Positions 52,046 to 64,000 of a stretch of 64,000 nucleotides of DNA are shown one piece after another (position 1 is the first letter of the stretch; every line of letters starts with the position of its first letter). The notes under the pieces are model-generated. The model was not told the origin of the DNA, did not search any database, and saw only the letters and a list, made by a program, of their open reading frames with translations. The stretch covers positions 14,181,660 to 14,245,659 of the forward strand of contig OZ018414.1 of NCBI GenBank assembly GCA_963969595.1. The letters run 5' to 3'. This DNA is from Neckera pumila. Its lineage: Eukaryota > Streptophyta > Bryopsida > Hypnales > Neckeraceae. A program made the position numbers and the translations under genes.

Positions 52046-52844
52046 GGTAAGGGCTTTCAATAACTCAACTCATTGCCAATCATTTCCACAGTCAGTAGCC
52101 ACATCTGCTGTTTAAAAAAATAAATTTATCATGTCACATCCAAGACTGCCAGTAACGACTGATTTGTGCAAATTCAAAGAAGAAAAAAATAATCTAATGA
52201 CTCCATAGGGACACTTTACATCTAAACCTTCTACCACAAAAAAAAGAGAGTAAACCCAATGGCCCAATTGGGACAATCCCCCGTGGTCATTGGCATTTCT
52301 GCCTCTAAATTGGAAGAGACATTGCAGAACCAAGACAAGTCAGTTCTGCACCAACACAAGAAACAGGAAACCAAAATGACCAATACAGTGAAATACCTGG
52401 CTTCACTTCTATACTTGCGATGAAATTCGAAAAACAGCTGCACAACAAGGACAGGTCAAAGGGGTCAGTTGTGCACGAAAACAAAAAATGAACCCCAACT
52501 GTACAACACAATTTAGATACCTAAAGGAACTTGTGAAGCTACCAAAAATATAGGAAGCCTAATGTGCAACACCTACAATTCAAAAACATTTCTTCTGCCC
52601 AGAAATACAAAATGGGAACCCAAATGCCACATGATAGTTGTTATAAGAAATCACTTGTGAACATGAAAAACAATATTAAATAGATGTGCAAAAAATGGGA
52701 CCTCTTCAACATTGTGAAGGCGAAAATCTCAGCTTCTACCTTGTGCAACAGAACAATACCCTGTGTACAAAGAAACGCCCAAACTTAGATGGAACTTCAC
52801 AAACTTCTGGAAATTAATCCGCCACCATTTTCGAGTAGGAAGAG

Positions 52845-55800
52845 TCAATTGTTATCATTCACGAACTGATTAAGGGCATCTGCATCTTCTGCAGCGACAG
52901 TATATACATCGGTAGAGGGATTGTATTCCATTGTGACAGTGGTGATGATGGTATCCACATCAATCCACCTACTATCGGAGTGGTCGTACTTAAAGTTCAA
53001 TTGACCAGGAACTTTGCAAAAGTATTGCAGCATAACTTGTACCTTGCATGGGGTACAGCTTTGCTTAATTGATGTTGTACAAAGATTCATGAGGTCAATG
53101 GGGTTCCGCAACAGACCCCATTGCGTAACCATCCGTCTGCGCATAGACTGCACTCGGCCAATCCACCATGTCCCATTGTCCACTCCTTGTGCGACACTTG
53201 TTGGTGTTCCAGATTTGGACGCTGCGGGCAGGCGGCCACGCTTCCTCTTCTGAGCTGACCTCACAGTTGACGACCTCATTGTTGTGTTGCGCTGCACAAA
53301 ATAAATACCGCAATTGGAGCCAATGCCAAGGAGACAACTGCTGGAAGATGCTGCAGCTGTAAGATAATCGTCATGATTGTTAAAATACATGGAATGCTTT
53401 ACCCTAGTCAATCTATCCTTAGACAAGAATGGATTACTATTTAATTGAGACACCAAAGTAGACTTATAAATTGCGTGCCCACCAAACTCTACCGTAGGAT
53501 ATACCCTGGGGGGACACGGTACAGTTGTCACTTGCTCCTCGTAGGAAGTGAGTATGCTTGATATAGCATCCTTCACTTCTCCCTCCAGCACCACAGCTGA
53601 ATCTTGCCCGTTGTTGACAAGGTCATTTTCTAATGTTTCTTTGTTCACAACGTCCACTCCTTCTTGATCTGCCGGCTGCCTTGTGGTCATACTCTCCCAA
53701 ATGACTTCACCATCATCGTCCTTGCCACGCACTCGACTGGCACCTTCCTTGAACTTCATAAAACCAGCATCCATCTTCTCCAATTCCCAGGGCTTGTGGA
53801 ACTACACTTTCAAAGTAGGTCGTGCATGTACACTAAGGGCCATGTTCAAATGCTGTAACATTGTCTAAGCCATTTTCAGACCCTCCTGTAGCGCAAAAAC
53901 AACCTCAGCATTGGTTCCTATGTCACCAAGGTCACATGGAGCTTCGTTGTCTTCCAGAGGATGGATTTTGGCCCAAATATTCTCCATTTTATTATGTTGT
54001 TTGTTGAATTTCAATCCATTATCAGCATACTCAACTTCGGAGAGGTGGTTCAGCGTGTTGGCAGTATTCAACAATTTGTGGAAATTGTAAGCCCTTTCGT
54101 TGCCATTCATGCCCCCAATTTTTGAGAAAAACACCTCGCAGCAGTCACTCCCCGTTAGATGCAGAGGCACCTGTAAGTGTGGGTACCTATCTCGAAAGTG
54201 GCAAATCAAGAGAACAACAAAGTGACAGGATAGTTGGATGTCAACAAAGCATTGCTGGCTCACAAAATGATGAGCCTCAATGAAGTCCATGGAGTTGCCC
54301 TACACTGCATGATAGCCATACTTCAACCTTAATCTCCAAATTCGGAGGAAAAAAGACACCTTCGTCGCAAGCACAATCCTTGCATGCAAACTGTGCCTTG
54401 ACATGCAAAAATTGTCTATGTAATCGGCACAAATCTTAATGTAATATTCTGTCCCCAATGTACGCTCCCTATGGACATCCTCAGCCGTAAACTTTTTAAG
54501 CACCTCTTTACCTTCTGAGAACACAATCGTTGGGATGAACCCCAATTTTGGCTATCTTTTCTATCAATATCCTCCTGCCTTAAGCCATGTTCATCTGCTG
54601 TGAAGCGGTTGTAAACATATCCCATGTGCTGGAGTAAACACATCCCCTCCAAGTTGCAAACAACGAATAGAAGACAACAAAGGATTAATTAATTTCTTAC
54701 CATTGTGGATATAATCCTGGTCATGTAAACCAAAAGCGTCACCGTCCCCATTCAACAAGGCTGTGAGAAACCAACCTTCCCAACCTACTGAGAGATGCTC
54801 ACCAACTTGGTTTCTGTAGTTGTGAAGCATGAGCTGCCTTCTTCAACTGTCACCGTCACTAGCATGCCCCACAATCGGCCCCACTTGTTCTTTGCACTCT
54901 TTAACCCATAGTCCATCAATAGCGGCCCACTATTGCCTCACCCAATTGGACTTGAAGCAATTATAGGTAGTGCAAACAACCAATAGAAGACGGGGCAACT
55001 TGTCATAGAGGGGTTAACAACGATGACTCTAGCAAACGGCTTCATTATCCTGAAATGATTCTACTATTTTATTGTAACCATGTTCCTCTACTCCACATAT
55101 AGGACTATAAGTTGTTATGCATACGTGATCAGCCTTTGGCCCACAAAAACCAACAAGCGTGTCCCACTTTGCTTCCCATGAAATTTTGCCTTTTACCTTG
55201 GTCTCATCCTCGGCCAAAATAACCAAGATGGAACCAGCAATGTTGTGGGCTGACTTCGCATCTACATAAATTCGAGCAACAGCTTTGAAAATGTTGGAGT
55301 ACTCGTACGGCAAAAACTGAACCCCTTTTTTTAAACCTCTCTTTATTGTGCTGTAACTAGATCCAGCAAAGTTCAAAGCAAAAAGATCGCACATTCGCCT
55401 ACCCCCATACACCTTCATCGCCTGAGCGAAACACTTACTATTTTCATTGTGCTTATGACCCCTGTCACTGTGGTTCAGGTTTCTAGCAACGTCTTGAATG
55501 AAGCCCCAGAGTGCAAGCTTACCTCCAAACACCCCAGTTCGATGTGCATTGAGAATGTTATGGCAGAACTTATGCACATTGTGGTCAGCAGTAGAATTCT
55601 TCGCCATCTTAGTCAAAGTGGGACGCTTCACCTTAAGTTGCGTGATTTTAGCACGAGCTGCCCAATGCTGCAACTTTTCCAACCTGAACTTTCTTGTCAC
55701 ATCCCTACTATGACGAGAAAGTTCATTGATAGACAAATACCCCACTTTAATACCACCAGATGTAGATCTGGAATCCCTCTTCACAATAGACTTGTTTTCC

Positions 55801-57346
55801 CTAACGACCCTCAGCCTGAAATCATGTAGTCTTGGAATTTAGCGCACGAATTGCAAGTGAGATCAATAAATCCTTGAAGGGACGAGGACACCCTACTGCA
55901 ATTTCTATGCCTGAATGCACCGTAGACTTCTACGTCACCGCCAACGACAGACACGGAAGCATGCAAGTGTGGTTCGGGATACCAATCCGCACCGACATGC
56001 CGATCTTCTAGCAAAGCCATTACAGAATATGATACCCCGCCATATACAACCTGGGGTCCACGGTAACCCCAACACATGACACCGAACACTGAAGTACTGT
56101 TGTTGGAAAGACACTCACCTGCCTGTCCACCTGCCTGTCTATCTGCTGAAGATGCACCTCCGTCTCTATAAAAGGCATGCAAGTCGGGCTGGTTTGATTG
56201 CACACTTGGTGCTGCTAATATACGTGGCCTTCCCCTCCTGCCGCTTAGCAGGGCAGCCCCTCTCTACTCGGCGTTCTTGAATTCTTCAAGTAGTTGCAAG
56301 TGCTTAGAACCTGTCAAGTGACTCTTCAGTGTAGCCTCCAAATTCTTCTTCGGAACGCACAATTGGAATAGACCATCTCAGCAATAAAAGCATTTCACCT
56401 TGAACCAGAAGCTCTTTGGTTGTTCTTGCTGTAGATCACCGACGGTGTGGAAGTGTTTCACTCCTTCTTTGAGCTCAGCATTCACAACATTCATTACATC
56501 AACACCCTCTTTCATAAGACGTCTATGGTCTTCAACACTAAGCAACACAGTTTTCCCCTTAGGTGCTACAGACTGAGGGTGATCAAGGTAGTTTACGTTG
56601 TGCTTTCGACACCAAGACTTGATGTGTTGGATGCTATGGAGGTGACTTGTCCTGAAATTCAAGAACAAGTTTTGTATAGTACCCTTGCTGTGATTCCCAC
56701 TATTCCCACCCGTCTCCTTCCGGCACTCACAACAATACAATTTCAGAATTCCCACGCCATCTTGATCATATGATCGCAGCTCCCATTTGTGATCATCGAG
56801 ATCTGAGTCCTTCAAATCTCTGGGTAGCTTCTCTGCTTGAGCATGATACCGATTCATAGCCTCAGATGGAATAAGCAAAGACATCAATCCTAAGACGTTG
56901 CTGTCATTCTCTGCACCAGTTGCAACGCTCACTCCACTAAGCCTGGAAGACCTGATGGGATCAACATTCTCCAATCCACCGGATTTGTCCAGCACTACAA
57001 ATTCTCCACCATTGCTTATTGGCAGATCTACTCCTTCCCCATGCGCTTCGTTCTGCAAACGACGTTGCTTCGTGGGATCAGTGTCTACATTTAGGGTACA
57101 AATCACATACACGTCTCCACACACATCGTTCGGCCACTCCACTTTCTTTCTAATCCTGCAATTGTCCTCAACGTCCCAAAAATCGAAATCCCAGTTGAGA
57201 ACCTCCTTCGTCTTCAGTCGCAATTGTAAGGACGCCAAAGTATCTTCTCCCTCCTTCTTCACCTTCTCAAACAATTCGGGCGTCGATGACTCCGCGTCCA
57301 ATGTCCAAATTTTAACAAGCCCCGCCATGGATACACTGAAATTCAA
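52845..57346 (-). pseudogene. Decayed intronless transposase-like gene with zinc fingers and DDE hallmarks
   Basis: One long ancestral frame of about 1,450 codons, now cut by several stops and frameshifts. Open blocks: 56378-57346, about 55811-56203, 55029-55784, 54300-54830, 53865-54290 and 52845-53783. Start at 57346 or the Met at 57328 (MAGLVKIW). Block 1 has a C-x2-C...H-x-H group (LYCCECRKETGG, later SHLHSIQHIKSW). A second finger starts KCFYC, is cut by a TGA (CGA to TGA likely), and resumes KKNLEATLKSHLTGSKH. Block 3 has ILAEDETKVKGKISWEAKWD followed by LVGFCG, like the first catalytic Asp region of P/THAP9-type RNase H folds. Block 5 has GSDCCEVFFSKIGGMNGNER, resembling the last catalytic Glu region. 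A Ser/Glu-rich tail ends at 52845. The family assignment is inference; it is non-functional as it stands. Confidence 0.7.
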
Positions 57347-57955
57347 GTTTAAATCGCAGTTGCAACAGTAGCCCTAAGTCCGACCACAAATCACAATGCG
57401 AATCTATGAACAAGCGCCAAATACTGCCGCAATTCCAGCAATGTGCACCATACCTCAGGGAAGACGCACTGGCAATATCATGAAGGCCAAACCCAAACCC
57501 TAAACAGACATAGTGCACGCAAATCCGCAACTCAAACCCTACCTCCGGTCCCTCAGAATGCAGAAGTGAACGTTGGAAACCCTAAGCGCCAGTACCCAAA
57601 GAACACTGTGCATTCTCAGAATTCATACATCCAAGGTCTTGTTCATCCAAACTTCGGATACCGCCTTTGGATACCAGCAACTGTAACTTACACCCAGCTG
57701 TATTGTACACTGATTATACTCCATAGGGTACCCCAACCTCCTTTATGCCTAGGGTATATTAGATTTAAAATAAATAAATTGGGATATATTATTAGGGACC
57801 CTATCTTAGTTATAATCCTCTTTTTCTATTTTTTAACACCCTATATTATCTCCAAAAACTTTCAAATATTTAGCTTCAAAGAATAAAACTCACCCTATCT
57901 TTGATCGCACACTACTGAATAATATTTTCTAAGTGACCCCCCTGGGAGTATTAAC

Positions 57956-59699
57956 ACTATAAAGCCTCTGAGGACCAAAAGTGTCCAATAAATGCTTTTC
58001 AAGGAAATTAGAAAAGCAATAAATGCACTAATTCATCTTGAAATCTAACACTTCTTGGCCGACTACCTTGGTCATTGGGCCTCGTCCTTCTAGAGTTAAT
58101 ACTGGAAGGACACTTCAAAAGTTTTGGATATGATGGTTGACTTTCAAGATCACTATAGAAATAAAGAATGCACCGCCTATTTAATCAATAATCACATCAT
58201 TTTTGGTTGACTACTTTGATGATAGGTTACTCCCTTTTTTTTAAGATTAATAAATATTCACCTCAACATTGTCTAGACTTGGTTGGAGTTAAAGTAAACC
58301 AACCTATGATAGACAAAAGACCCATCACAAATACCTAGGGAATGACCCATTAAAGTCTTGCATGAATCCATGATAGATTTTTTCTTTCAATAAATGAGAT
58401 TCGGGCTACATGAGGTTGAGTTGGGGGCAACAATCAATGTCTTGGATGGTGGTAATGTAGTGATTAGTGACTGCAATAGGAACTTCCACCTTTTGGTGGT
58501 AAATTCATCACACAAAGTGATTTCTTTAATCCTTCATGTTGTAGCCATGTTAGGAAACATTGCAATTGCTTTAGGTAAGTAAAATGATCATTATGGATAC
58601 ACTCTTTTGTTGGTTTTGGAGTAGCCTAGAGACTCTTTCAGACCAATTAGGTAGCACACTTCAAGTATTCGTAACAAATTCATACTTTGTCAAGAAAGCA
58701 ATCGAACCCTAACCACGTTGTGCAGTGTAAATGCGGTTTGTAGATAGGATTTGGAAACTTGGATTCCAAAACCAGAGAAACCATCTTTAGGAACTTCAAG
58801 GCCCATGTGAATATGGCGCATTCAAATGCTAATGAGATAATTTGGTGCCAACTTAGTAGTATCAAAATGATTGAAAAAAATGACACTAAAAATGGCCTCT
58901 GTTGTCAAAATGGCATCAAAATAATTTAGTCGTGCTTTTTCTTGATGTCATAGTCTCCGTCTATCCAAAGGACAGAGCCCATAAGATTTCAATTGCTCTC
59001 CCTCATTTTACTCACATTTGTCTTCCTCTATAAAATAAAATAAAATAAAATAAAATAAAACTTTTCAACAATGCCAACAGGGCAAAGCAGCCCCATTCTG
59101 CCTCCCCTGGTTTACCTCCCTTCCTGTCCAGTACTTCCTTCTCACTCTTTCTTTCTAAATTCTAACACGCCAACTGAACGTACTGACCAAAGGGGAGAAT
59201 CCGCCTAAATATCTTCCCACTCAGCAAAAGCGGAAAACTAAAGCGAAAGCAAGTACTGTAATCCAAACCCGGAAAGGACATTGTAAGTGAAACGGAAACA
59301 GTCTTCGCACACACTGGACTCTGGAGAGTGTCTGTCTACGACCCTCCGCCCCCCCCAAGACGGAAAACCCCAAGACGGAAAAATGAGACATGATCCCCCC
59401 TCAAATCTCCCAAAACAACAGTCCCGATTTCGAAACCGAGACTCCCACAAGGCCATAACATTGGCCCTGAGATGGCCCAGTGGGTTCCGAGCTAAAGAGA
59501 CCGGCTTCAAAGATATGCAAATAAAAATCAGTGCATGGAAGCAAAAGGCATGCAACACGGAAAATCCAAACTCAAACAGCAAAAAAAAGGTCAGGCAGGC
59601 AGACAGGCCAGGTTCTCCGTCGTCGTCGTCACAGAACAACTTGAACACAAGCAAACTAATAAGCTTCAAGCTTCAGTTATTAGTTTGTATTGTAGTGTC
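57956..59699. other. Spacer with short repeats
   Basis: No supported gene. A (TAAAA)n run lies at about 59031-59061. From about 59200 the sequence becomes GC-richer, leading into the upstream region of the NAL1-like gene. Open frames at 59238-59774 on both strands have no motif. Confidence 0.5.
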
Positions 59700-61733
59700 G
59701 GAGCTAGTCTAGTCCTCCTTGCCCCTCCCTGTTCATCACATATATGCTCACGTTTTCTGTTGCTCCTTTCTTAATTCTTCCCCTTTCCTGTTTCTGCTTA
59801 GCTTTGGTTGTGTTCTGTTGCCGATGTCGTTCAGTTGGTACCCTTTGGTGTTGTGTAGGGACAACCCTAAGGCTTTCGGCTTTCTTTCTGTCGTTCTTCC
59901 TTCCTTCACACCATGTTTGGGTTTCGGAAGGTCTCGCTGACCTTATCTTTTGTGTGCCAAAAAGGTTGGCCCGTTTGGGGTAGTAGTGGTTCAGTGTAGC
60001 GGCGGCGCCAAAGTTGGAGCTTGGGGCGTTAAATTGGGGCGTGGATATGGGAGAGGATGCAGAGAATGGAACAGGTCGGTGTTGGATTCTAATGTCTGGA
60101 TTCAAGGTAACGATCTGGTGGATTCCATATGTTTTTGGTTGTTGCGTGGTTAGGAGTTCCAAATTTTCGTTTCGTTTGGGGGGTTGGGTTTGGGTGGGTT
60201 TGGGTGGGTTTGGGAGTTTATTGAATCGATTTTGGAGAGAGAGAGAGAGACCGGGTGCGTGGTTAGGCTAAACCCACAAAACGCCGGCCACAGGGAAGCT
60301 CCTGTCAATGCCATGAGCATGTGAGTTTTTCTGTATTGGAAGGAAGGAAACGGATGCAATGTACAGATGGAAGGGGATTCAATGGATTTGAATTTTGATT
60401 TAAGGGGGTTTGCTACTAGTTGGAGGTGGTAGTGGTAGTGGTAGTGGTAGTATTTGGAGTTCAAATCTTTTCTTGGGCGGCGGCTGGTTCCGGTGGGATG
60501 CGGCATCTTTGGGGATGGAGCGCATGGTAGGATTTATCGGGTGGATTTGGGTGGGTTGCTACTAGTTTGAAGGGACCGTAATAGTATTAGTATTAGTTTT
60601 GCAAAATCTGTTCTTGATTTTCATGCCTCGGGGGAGGGGTTTTGCTGATCTTTTTAGGATGCAATACCTGAGTTAGTTTGAAATTGATGGCGCCTCTGGT
60701 AGGGTGGATTAAATTTAGCGGATTCCGATTGGTCCGGGGAGGTTTTTTCGGGTGGTGGTGGTGGTGGTGGTGGTGGGGGCGGCGACCAGTTTGGTAGGAA
60801 CATTTGTTCAAATTTCGTTCCTGCATGACCTTGGCTTCCACGCCGACGAGTGGATTCCCTGTTGTGAGGACGCAGTATCTGAGTTGATTGAATTGATCGA
60901 TTGATATCCCGGCCGTTTAGACGAAATCGCAAAAATCCGGCACTAGAAAGCATCTATCAATGGTGTGATCTTGTGAAGCTTTAATATATTAGGTCTGAAT
61001 CTAAGCTAACGGATGTAATGTCCGGATTGAACGGAATGATGTGGTGAATTCAATGTGGTTGGGAAGTTTTACGTTAAGTTGCTAGAAATGTAAAGTCTCC
61101 ATTCGCCATACAGCAAGGGAGAGGTTCCATTCAGCATACGTGTGAACTTTGAGCATTTGCCTACAACAATCTAGAAACTTAGTCATCTCAAATTTTGCAC
61201 ATTTATTCTGTGTTAAGTTAAAAAATCAATTGCATAAAACTAAAGGTCAAAAGATGAAGTGTTTAACACGTAACACGAATAATAGTTCACCGTATGTCAA
61301 TGGAACGTCTAATGTACTGTGTGGCTAATGGAGCCTCTACTTTAGTTCGAAGTACCACGAGCTCCAATTTTTTCTTGTATGGCCTTCGTTGTCACGCTTG
61401 TTTTGCGGGGTTTTAGGGTGCAGTGTCTGAGTTGATTCTCTTGATTGAGCTCGTGGTAGGAGATAGATAGACCAGCTCGTCGGGCCCTACCCAAAAATGA
61501 CTCCTATCAATGGGGAGACCTTGTGAAGCTGTGTATTTGATCATGACGACCCATCATCTTGTTTCATCATTGCTTTTCTTACATCAGGATCATATACCCA
61601 TTGTGCAGTGTGGAAGTTGGAAATTTTGGGGTACCATTTAGCATTACTACTTCTTTTTCTATTGTGTCACCCAAATCTTGTGATAGGAAAATCAAATAGT
61701 ATGGCTGACTTACTGTAACCTGGAAACGAACAG
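59700..61733 (+). promoter_or_regulatory. Promoter/leader region of the NAL1-like gene, built of degenerate repeats
   Basis: T/G-rich DNA with GGTGG, GGGTTTGGGTGG, (GTG)n at about 60751-60775, (GGTAGT)n at about 60423-60450 and (GA)n at about 60235-60250. A set of words recurs in order near 60060-60150, 60280-60420, 60635-60690, 60855-61080 and 61405-61540: GATGCA/GACGCA then (A/C)TGAGTT, CCGG, CTATCAATG, GATCTTGTGAAGCT, then a (C/G)GGATTnAA block. These look like degenerate tandem copies of about 450-550 bp. The missing first coding exon (the usual family N-terminus) probably lies here or further upstream, but I could not place it. Confidence 0.45.
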
Positions 61734-64000
61734 CTGCCTGGCACAGCGGACGAGAGGGCGGCCTGCTTTGAGGGGCTGCAGAAACCGAGCGGAGTCACAT
61801 ACACCGATGGCGCGTCTGGCAAGCAAGCCAGCACGTTGCTGGAGCTTATGACCATAAGAACTTATCACAGCAAGTCCTTACGGCAGTGTGGCTTAGGCAC
61901 GGCCATAGGATTCAGGACCCGCAATGGGGAGCTCACTTCCACTCCTGCCATTATCGTCTTCGTGGCCCGAAAGGTCCACACGCAATGGCTTCACGAAATG
62001 CAAATTTTGCCATCTTCTGTTGAGGTAACCATCCCCCTTGTCCTTGTGCAATGCCAGTGCTGAGTGTGTTTTCTATTGTCCAAGTTGTTGAGGATCTTGT
62101 GCTCATTTCTAGAGGGTTCTAATGAGTTAAAAGAATGAACTCTTTGGATACCGGATGAGTAAGTTATGAATGTTTGAAGTTGAGTACTATTGTGGAAGGC
62201 TTTGGCTTTTCAGTTGCGGAACAGTGACATGTTTCAGGGTTCTGTGCTCGCTCTCAAATCGTTATTGTCTCAAGTTCATGTTCTCTGCCTGATGCTGTAT
62301 GAAATAGTATCGCAAATATAAACTAACCCCACCCGATCCTCATGTTCAGGCTTCTTTCAGAATTCAGGCTTCATGTTTCATGTTTTGGAAATTTACATTT
62401 TTGCTAGTTCATGTCCTCTGCCTGATGCTGTACAAAATAGCATTGTAAACAAAACGAATCCCACCCTATCCTCATCCTCATCCTCATTCTTTGCATTCTG
62501 TTCTAATTTTTGGGGTTAAGCTTCTGGGTATTGCTTTTGTATTGCAACCACCGCTCAAGTTTCTGGACCTCTGAATTGACGTTTCATTTTTTTTTTTCCT
62601 AACCGAGACTGACATTGCTTTTTAGGGTTTTCCACGTTCTCTATTTCTCTCAGAATTCCGCGGTGTGATGCATTCATGTAGGGCCCTGGGGGCATATGGT
62701 GTGATGTGGATGTAGTGGAATTCTCTTACTTTGGAGTTCCTGCGGCAATCCCAAAGGAGCAAATGTTCTCAAAGGTTCTGGACGGGCTTAGGGGAATGGA
62801 TGCCAATATCGGATCAGGCACGCAGGTAATGCCGGCTCTCCTTCTGACCTAATTTTCATGTCGTTCAAGAGTTGGAAAATATTATGTAGGAAGCTTCAAG
62901 GAAGGCAAGGAAATGTATGTATCGAAAGTAGAAATCGTGCCCTACGTTTTTGAATACATTTTTGAATGATACGAATATGTTTTTGAAAGTTACTACAATC
63001 GGCTGTACTGATTTATCGTATTAGTGAGGGCGCAATATCCGTGTCACTATAAAACTTTTTTTGTGTGGAAATTAGTACAATACGGCATTATTTCAATCTG
63101 TAGTAAATCAAAATAGTGTCATTTTGGTAAATTTGTGTCACACACACTAATTGGATAAATCAGTGTACTATCAGCTTCCAACGTGGACTTTCTTCTTTTA
63201 GCTTGGACGCTTAGAATTTAAGATAATATATTTCAGTGAATGGAGACTTTGTGAGTCATAAAGGAATACTTTTTGTCCAGATCAGCTGTGTGTCTCTCTG
63301 ATGAGCTAACTGATAAAAGTCTTATTGACATACTAGTGATTGTTTTACATAACATCCTTGTTAATGAGTGTGCACTCTCACATGGTAGTAGCCCATTCAC
63401 TTTCGGGTCATGATGTGCATCTGTTCTTTGTGTTCTTAAAATTTTCTTCTATTTTATTTTATTTTTGCAGGTGGCGAGTCAGGAGACCTATGGTACCCTT
63501 GGAGCCTTAGTCCAGAGTCAAATTGGTCTACGTGAACTTGGCTTCATCACCAACCGCCATGTTGCTGTGGATTTGGACTTCCCTTGTCAGAAGATGTTTC
63601 ACCCCTTGCCACCAAATCTGGGTCCAGGGGTGCCCTTGGGTTCTGTAAAGAGAGCCACGTCTTTTGTGAAAGATGATCTGTGGTATGGTATTTTTGCTGG
63701 CGTGAATCCAGGTCCAATATCTTCTTTTTCTCCCTTTCCTAAACTCTTGTTTCCTATTTCTATTACCTAAATTTGCATATTTCATGACCTTCAATGGAGA
63801 TTTCCAATGCATACACTCGATATGGTCTGTTCAAAACGACTGATGTTTCAGTCCTCGATTTTGCAGTTTATTTGACTCCTCTCACTGACTTTTTAAGCTC
63901 AATTTTTTGCACACAGAAACCTTTGTGAGAGCAGATGGAGCCTTCATTCCGTTTTCTGAAACGTTTGACATCTCGAAGGTGACGACCTCCATCAAAGAAG
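61734..64000 (+). CDS. NAL1-like: NARROW LEAF1-like trypsin-fold protein, 5'-incomplete and cut by window end
   Basis: Plant-specific serine-protease-fold protein. In rice, NAL1 affects auxin transport, vein patterning and leaf width. Visible exons: 61734-62024, 62682-62825, 63471-63711 and 63917-64000 (continues), all GT-AG with matching phase. Exon 1 seen here carries LLELMTIRTYHSKSL and LGTAIGFRTRNGELT, then PAIIVFVARKVH. The next has GPGGIWCDVDVVEFSYFGVP. The third has VASQETYGTLGAL, GFITNRHVAVDLDFP (His of the catalytic triad), MFHPLPPNLGPGVPLGSV and KDDLWYGIFAG. The last has TFVRADGAFIPFSETFDIS. These match NAL1-family order and spacing closely. The N-terminal exon is not found, because an in-frame stop lies at 61716 just before the acceptor at 61731-61733. 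The Asp and Ser of the triad lie beyond the window. Confidence 0.92.

Larger units (their letters stand above)
49399..57955 (-). mobile_element. 8.5-kb DNA transposon with 9-bp target duplication and decayed transposase
   Basis: The same 9 bases, AGTATTAAC, lie at 49399-49407 and 57947-57955. Just inside, the ends are inverted: TCGGGGGGTCCACT at the left, and CCCAGGGGGGTCACT when the right end is read inward on the minus strand. Weaker inverted similarity continues for about 50 bp (a GTGCGA(C/T)CAA block). The 8539-bp interior holds a subterminal tandem repeat (49979-50107), a GC-rich segment (50760-52040) and a minus-strand transposase-like pseudogene (52845-57346). A 9-bp duplication fits Mutator-like elements, but the protein does not look like a MULE transposase. 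8-bp families (hAT, P) are the other options. Superfamily unassigned. Confidence 0.72.

Noticed and set aside
52845..53783. 312-codon minus-strand frame as an independent gene
   Set aside because: It lines up after two in-frame stops with the transposase-like blocks upstream and is best read as the 3' part of that decayed gene.
59238..59712. Opposing 140-codon frames on both strands
   Set aside because: GC-richer upstream DNA opens both strands by chance; no domain or splice logic supports either.

Overview
The window is nuclear DNA of a land plant. Three intron-bearing genes give clear plant-type proteins: an RsmI-type rRNA methyltransferase with an organelle-like leader, a peroxisomal (PTS2-type) citrate synthase, and a NARROW LEAF1-like trypsin-fold protein. 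A fourth, intronless gene encodes a Lys/Glu-rich protein that I do not recognise. Introns are short (about 70-700 bp), splice sites are GT-AG, and the intergenic DNA is AT-rich and full of small DNA transposons. I cannot name the species. A non-seed plant such as a bryophyte or lycophyte is a guess from compact introns and repeat type.

Layout. Positions 1-13,133 are transposon-dominated. At least five copies of a short TTAA-flanked inverted-repeat element (ends CCCCTAAAG) occur here. One sits inside the 3' end of a LINE and another inside a long inverted-repeat element. Positions 13,134-19,902 hold no gene I can support, only a long CT microsatellite. Genes run from 19,903 to 34,850: the methyltransferase (+, 9 exons), the unrecognised gene (-) with a broken tandem duplicate of its 3' end, an AT-rich spacer, and citrate synthase (+, 14 exons) with a duplicated leader. 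Positions 36,000-48,030 are again repeat-rich: more TTAA elements, and three elements with CACTA-type ends and 3-bp target duplications. Positions 49,399-57,955 form one 8.5-kb DNA transposon flanked by an exact 9-bp direct repeat. It carries a decayed, intronless transposase-like gene on the minus strand and a GC-rich unidentified segment. Positions 59,700-61,733 are a GC/G-rich leader region made of degenerate repeats, followed by the NAL1-like gene, which runs off the window end.

The host genes share no pathway or operon-like logic. They are independent housekeeping or developmental genes: organellar ribosome maturation, peroxisomal beta-oxidation/glyoxylate metabolism, and leaf/vascular development.

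Most notable are two mobile systems. The first is a piggyBac-like (TTAA, CCC...GGG) non-autonomous family present in about ten copies with subfamilies and a composite. The second is the 8.5-kb element, whose decayed product has P/THAP9-like hallmarks (DE-x-K...GF and an E-x-FFS motif) plus two zinc-finger-like blocks.
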